This document shows, one piece after another, positions 62,732 to 64,000 of a stretch of DNA of 64,000 nt (positions within the stretch are counted from its first letter, which is position 1; every line of letters starts with the position of its first letter). This stretch comes from SSF26 sp037443945. Lineage in GTDB: Bacteria > Chloroflexota > Anaerolineae > J102. A program made the position numbers and the translations under genes. The notes under the pieces were generated by a model, which worked only from the letters and a program-made list of their open reading frames with translations, had not been told where the DNA came from and ran no database searches. The stretch lies in the NCBI GenBank assembly GCA_037443945.1, contig JBBINH010000008.1, positions 1 to 64,000 of the forward strand, in the 5' to 3' direction.

Positions 62732-64000
62732 CTATCGGTGGCGGAGAAGCACGGCCGCCTTTGGCTTGACCCCCGCCCGATCGCCATGAGGCGATGATTG
62801 CGCATCAGGCTGCGCCACCGGCAGCGCCATCGTGAAGGTCGTGCCTTTCCCCTCCTCGGAGCTGACCGTAATGGTGCCGCCGTGGGCTTCGACCAGAGAG
62901 CGGGCAATGGCCAGGCCCAGGCCCGATTCGCCGCTGGCCGTGTTGCGAGCCTTATCCCCGCGGTAAAAGCGCTCGAACACATAAGGTAAATCGGCGGCCG
63001 GGATACCGACGCCCGTATCCCTCACCTGCAGATAGACGCGACCGGTATCGGCCATGGCCGCCAGGGTGATACGACCCCCGGCCGGCGTAAACCGGATGGC
63101 ATTCGCGATCAGGTTGTTCAAGACCTGCATCATCCGTTCCGGGTCCACGTCGATCGGCGGCAGCGCGGCTTCGGCCTGGATGTCGAGGGTCAGGCCGGCA
63201 GCGGTAGCGGCGGCCTGATGCGCAGCCTGCGCCCGTTCCAACAGGCTGCGCGGGGCGATGGGCTGCCGTTCTATCCGCAGCTCACCGGCATCGGCCAGCG
63301 ACAACGTGCGCAGATCCTCCACCAGGCGTTGCAGATGCTGCGCCTCATCGTGCATGATGCCGAAAATCTGCGGATTGCCCTTCAGTTTGCCTTCGGCCAG
63401 GGCCTCGGTGTAACCCAAAAGCACGGTGAGCGGGGTGCGCAGATCGTGGGCGATATCGGCCGTCATCTGGCGGCGCAGATGACTGGCCCGGGCCAGGTCG
63501 GCGCTCATGCGGTTGAAGGCCTGGGCCAGTTCGCCGACCTCATCGCGGGCGCGGATATCGACCTGCAAGCCGAGTTCGCCTTGCGCCACGGCCGCCGTCG
63601 CCGCCGTGAGGGTGCGGATGGGTCGCACGATGCTGCGGGCGAGGACGGCGCCCAGGGCCAGCGCCGTCAGGGCCGCGCCAGCGGCCCCCAGGAAGATGGC
63701 CTGGCGGAAGCGCTGCAGAAAGACCGATTCGGGCGTGGCCGCCGCCGGTGCGATCGAGGTCGGAAAGTCAAACCGGATCCAGCCCACCGTCTTACCCTCG
63801 ACCGTAATAGGCACGGCCTGGCTCAGGTCGTCGCGCCGCATCTGTTCGCCGGGTGCGTAGACAAAGCCACCGTAGATGACCCGACCGTCGGCATCGGCCA
63901 GGACCACCGGCGCCCTGGCCAGTTCCGGACGACCTCGCCATCCGCGGCGGGCTACGACAATAGCCTCGATCCCCTCCCAACTGCCGCGAGCCTCGTAGTA
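62732..64000 (-). CDS. Sensor histidine kinase (N-terminus beyond the window)
   Basis: A membrane histidine kinase whose frame is open to the window edge. Visible: the end of an extracytoplasmic sensor region, one transmembrane helix (FLGAAGAALTALALGAVLA), a HAMP domain (RSIVRPIRTLTAATAAVAQG), the phosphorylated His in ADIAHDLRTPLTVLLG, N box LNNLIANAIRFTP, G1 DTGVGIP, F box FERFYRGD and G2 ESGLGLAIARSLVEAHGG. This is the classical BaeS/PhoR-type arrangement that signals to a response regulator. The regulator gene is not in the window; it may lie just beyond the right edge. Confidence 0.94.
   Translation of the reverse strand, partial: YYEARGSWEGIEAIVVARRGWRGRPELARAPVVLADADGRVIYGGFVYAPGEQMRRDDLSQAVPITVEGKTVGWIRFDFPTSIAPAAATPESVFLQRFRQAIFLGAAGAALTALALGAVLARSIVRPIRTLTAATAAVAQGELGLQVDIRARDEVGELAQAFNRMSADLARASHLRRQMTADIAHDLRTPLTVLLGYTEALAEGKLKGNPQIFGIMHDEAQHLQRLVEDLRTLSLADAGELRIERQPIAPRSLLERAQAAHQAAATAAGLTLDIQAEAALPPIDVDPERMMQVLNNLIANAIRFTPAGGRITLAAMADTGRVYLQVRDTGVGIPAADLPYVFERFYRGDKARNTASGESGLGLAIARSLVEAHGGTITVSSEEGKGTTFTMALPVAQPDAQSSPHGDRAGVKPKAAVLLRHR

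Overview
The window looks like chromosomal DNA of a GC-rich bacterium, most probably a Chloroflexota member (Anaerolineae/Caldilineae/Ardenticatenia type). I infer this from several exported proteins with long Thr-Pro linkers, the LYLPLIV-like tracts beside those linkers, the DUF3488/transglutaminase and DUF4139 families, and a selenium-type molybdenum hydroxylase cluster. No rRNA or tRNA gene and no CRISPR array was seen. About 43 intact genes, two genes cut by the window edges and one broken gene were found.

Layout. 1-7600: the end of ftsH, a small membrane protein, a YegS-type lipid kinase, an ALDH7-like aldehyde dehydrogenase, and an operon of MBL-fold protein, TPR lipoprotein and M16 peptidase. 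7500-12400: two large envelope proteins on the minus strand (transglutaminase-like and an unknown 690-residue protein) and a small divergent gene. 12800-25870: an extracytoplasmic block with a giant gingipain-type (C25) protease, a DUF3179 lipoprotein, a glycosyltransferase, a subtilase, and a 1377-residue protein made of two tandem 5'-nucleotidase-like units behind a structured leader. 25990-28100: a TIM-barrel sugar isomerase-like protein and an FAD oxidoreductase. 28100-30740: an accessory island with a frameshifted DUF4258 gene, a convincing attC-like site, a DHFR/RibD-like gene, two degenerate attC-like sites and an AT-rich HNH endonuclease gene. It resembles integron cassettes without an integrase.

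30740-35540 (minus strand) holds a molybdenum hydroxylase operon: a 65-residue protein, a fused FAD/2Fe-2S subunit, the molybdopterin subunit and YqeB. 35630-39550 holds a glycerophosphodiesterase and an acyl-CoA dehydrogenase-EtfB-EtfA operon. 39750-43440 holds a glycogen-synthase-like glycosyltransferase, a SanA-like protein, PduO-type cobalamin adenosyltransferase and an HD hydrolase. 43580-48260 holds a DUF4139 protein, a bacterial eRF1-like protein with an operator-like repeat array at its promoter, and a membrane-anchored CBM9-like protein. ClpC follows at 48268.

50980-58650 is a compact operon of YgeY hydrolase, Nudix protein, YgeW-type carbamoyltransferase, carbamate kinase, a threonine-synthase-like protein, an MBL hydrolase and a second PLP enzyme. 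In Enterobacteria ygeW, ygeY and yqeA (carbamate kinase) sit with yqeB and the xdh genes in one purine/selenium cluster. Here the same families form two islands about 15 kb apart, which suggests joint use in a purine or carbamoyl-nitrogen breakdown route. The window closes with a TolB-like propeller protein, a thiolase homologue lacking the nucleophilic Cys, a DUF1684 protein, a Lys/Thr/Gly repeat protein and a sensor histidine kinase cut by the window end.

Extended -10 promoters (TGnTATAAT-like) recur, and some lie so close to the start codon that leaderless transcripts are likely.
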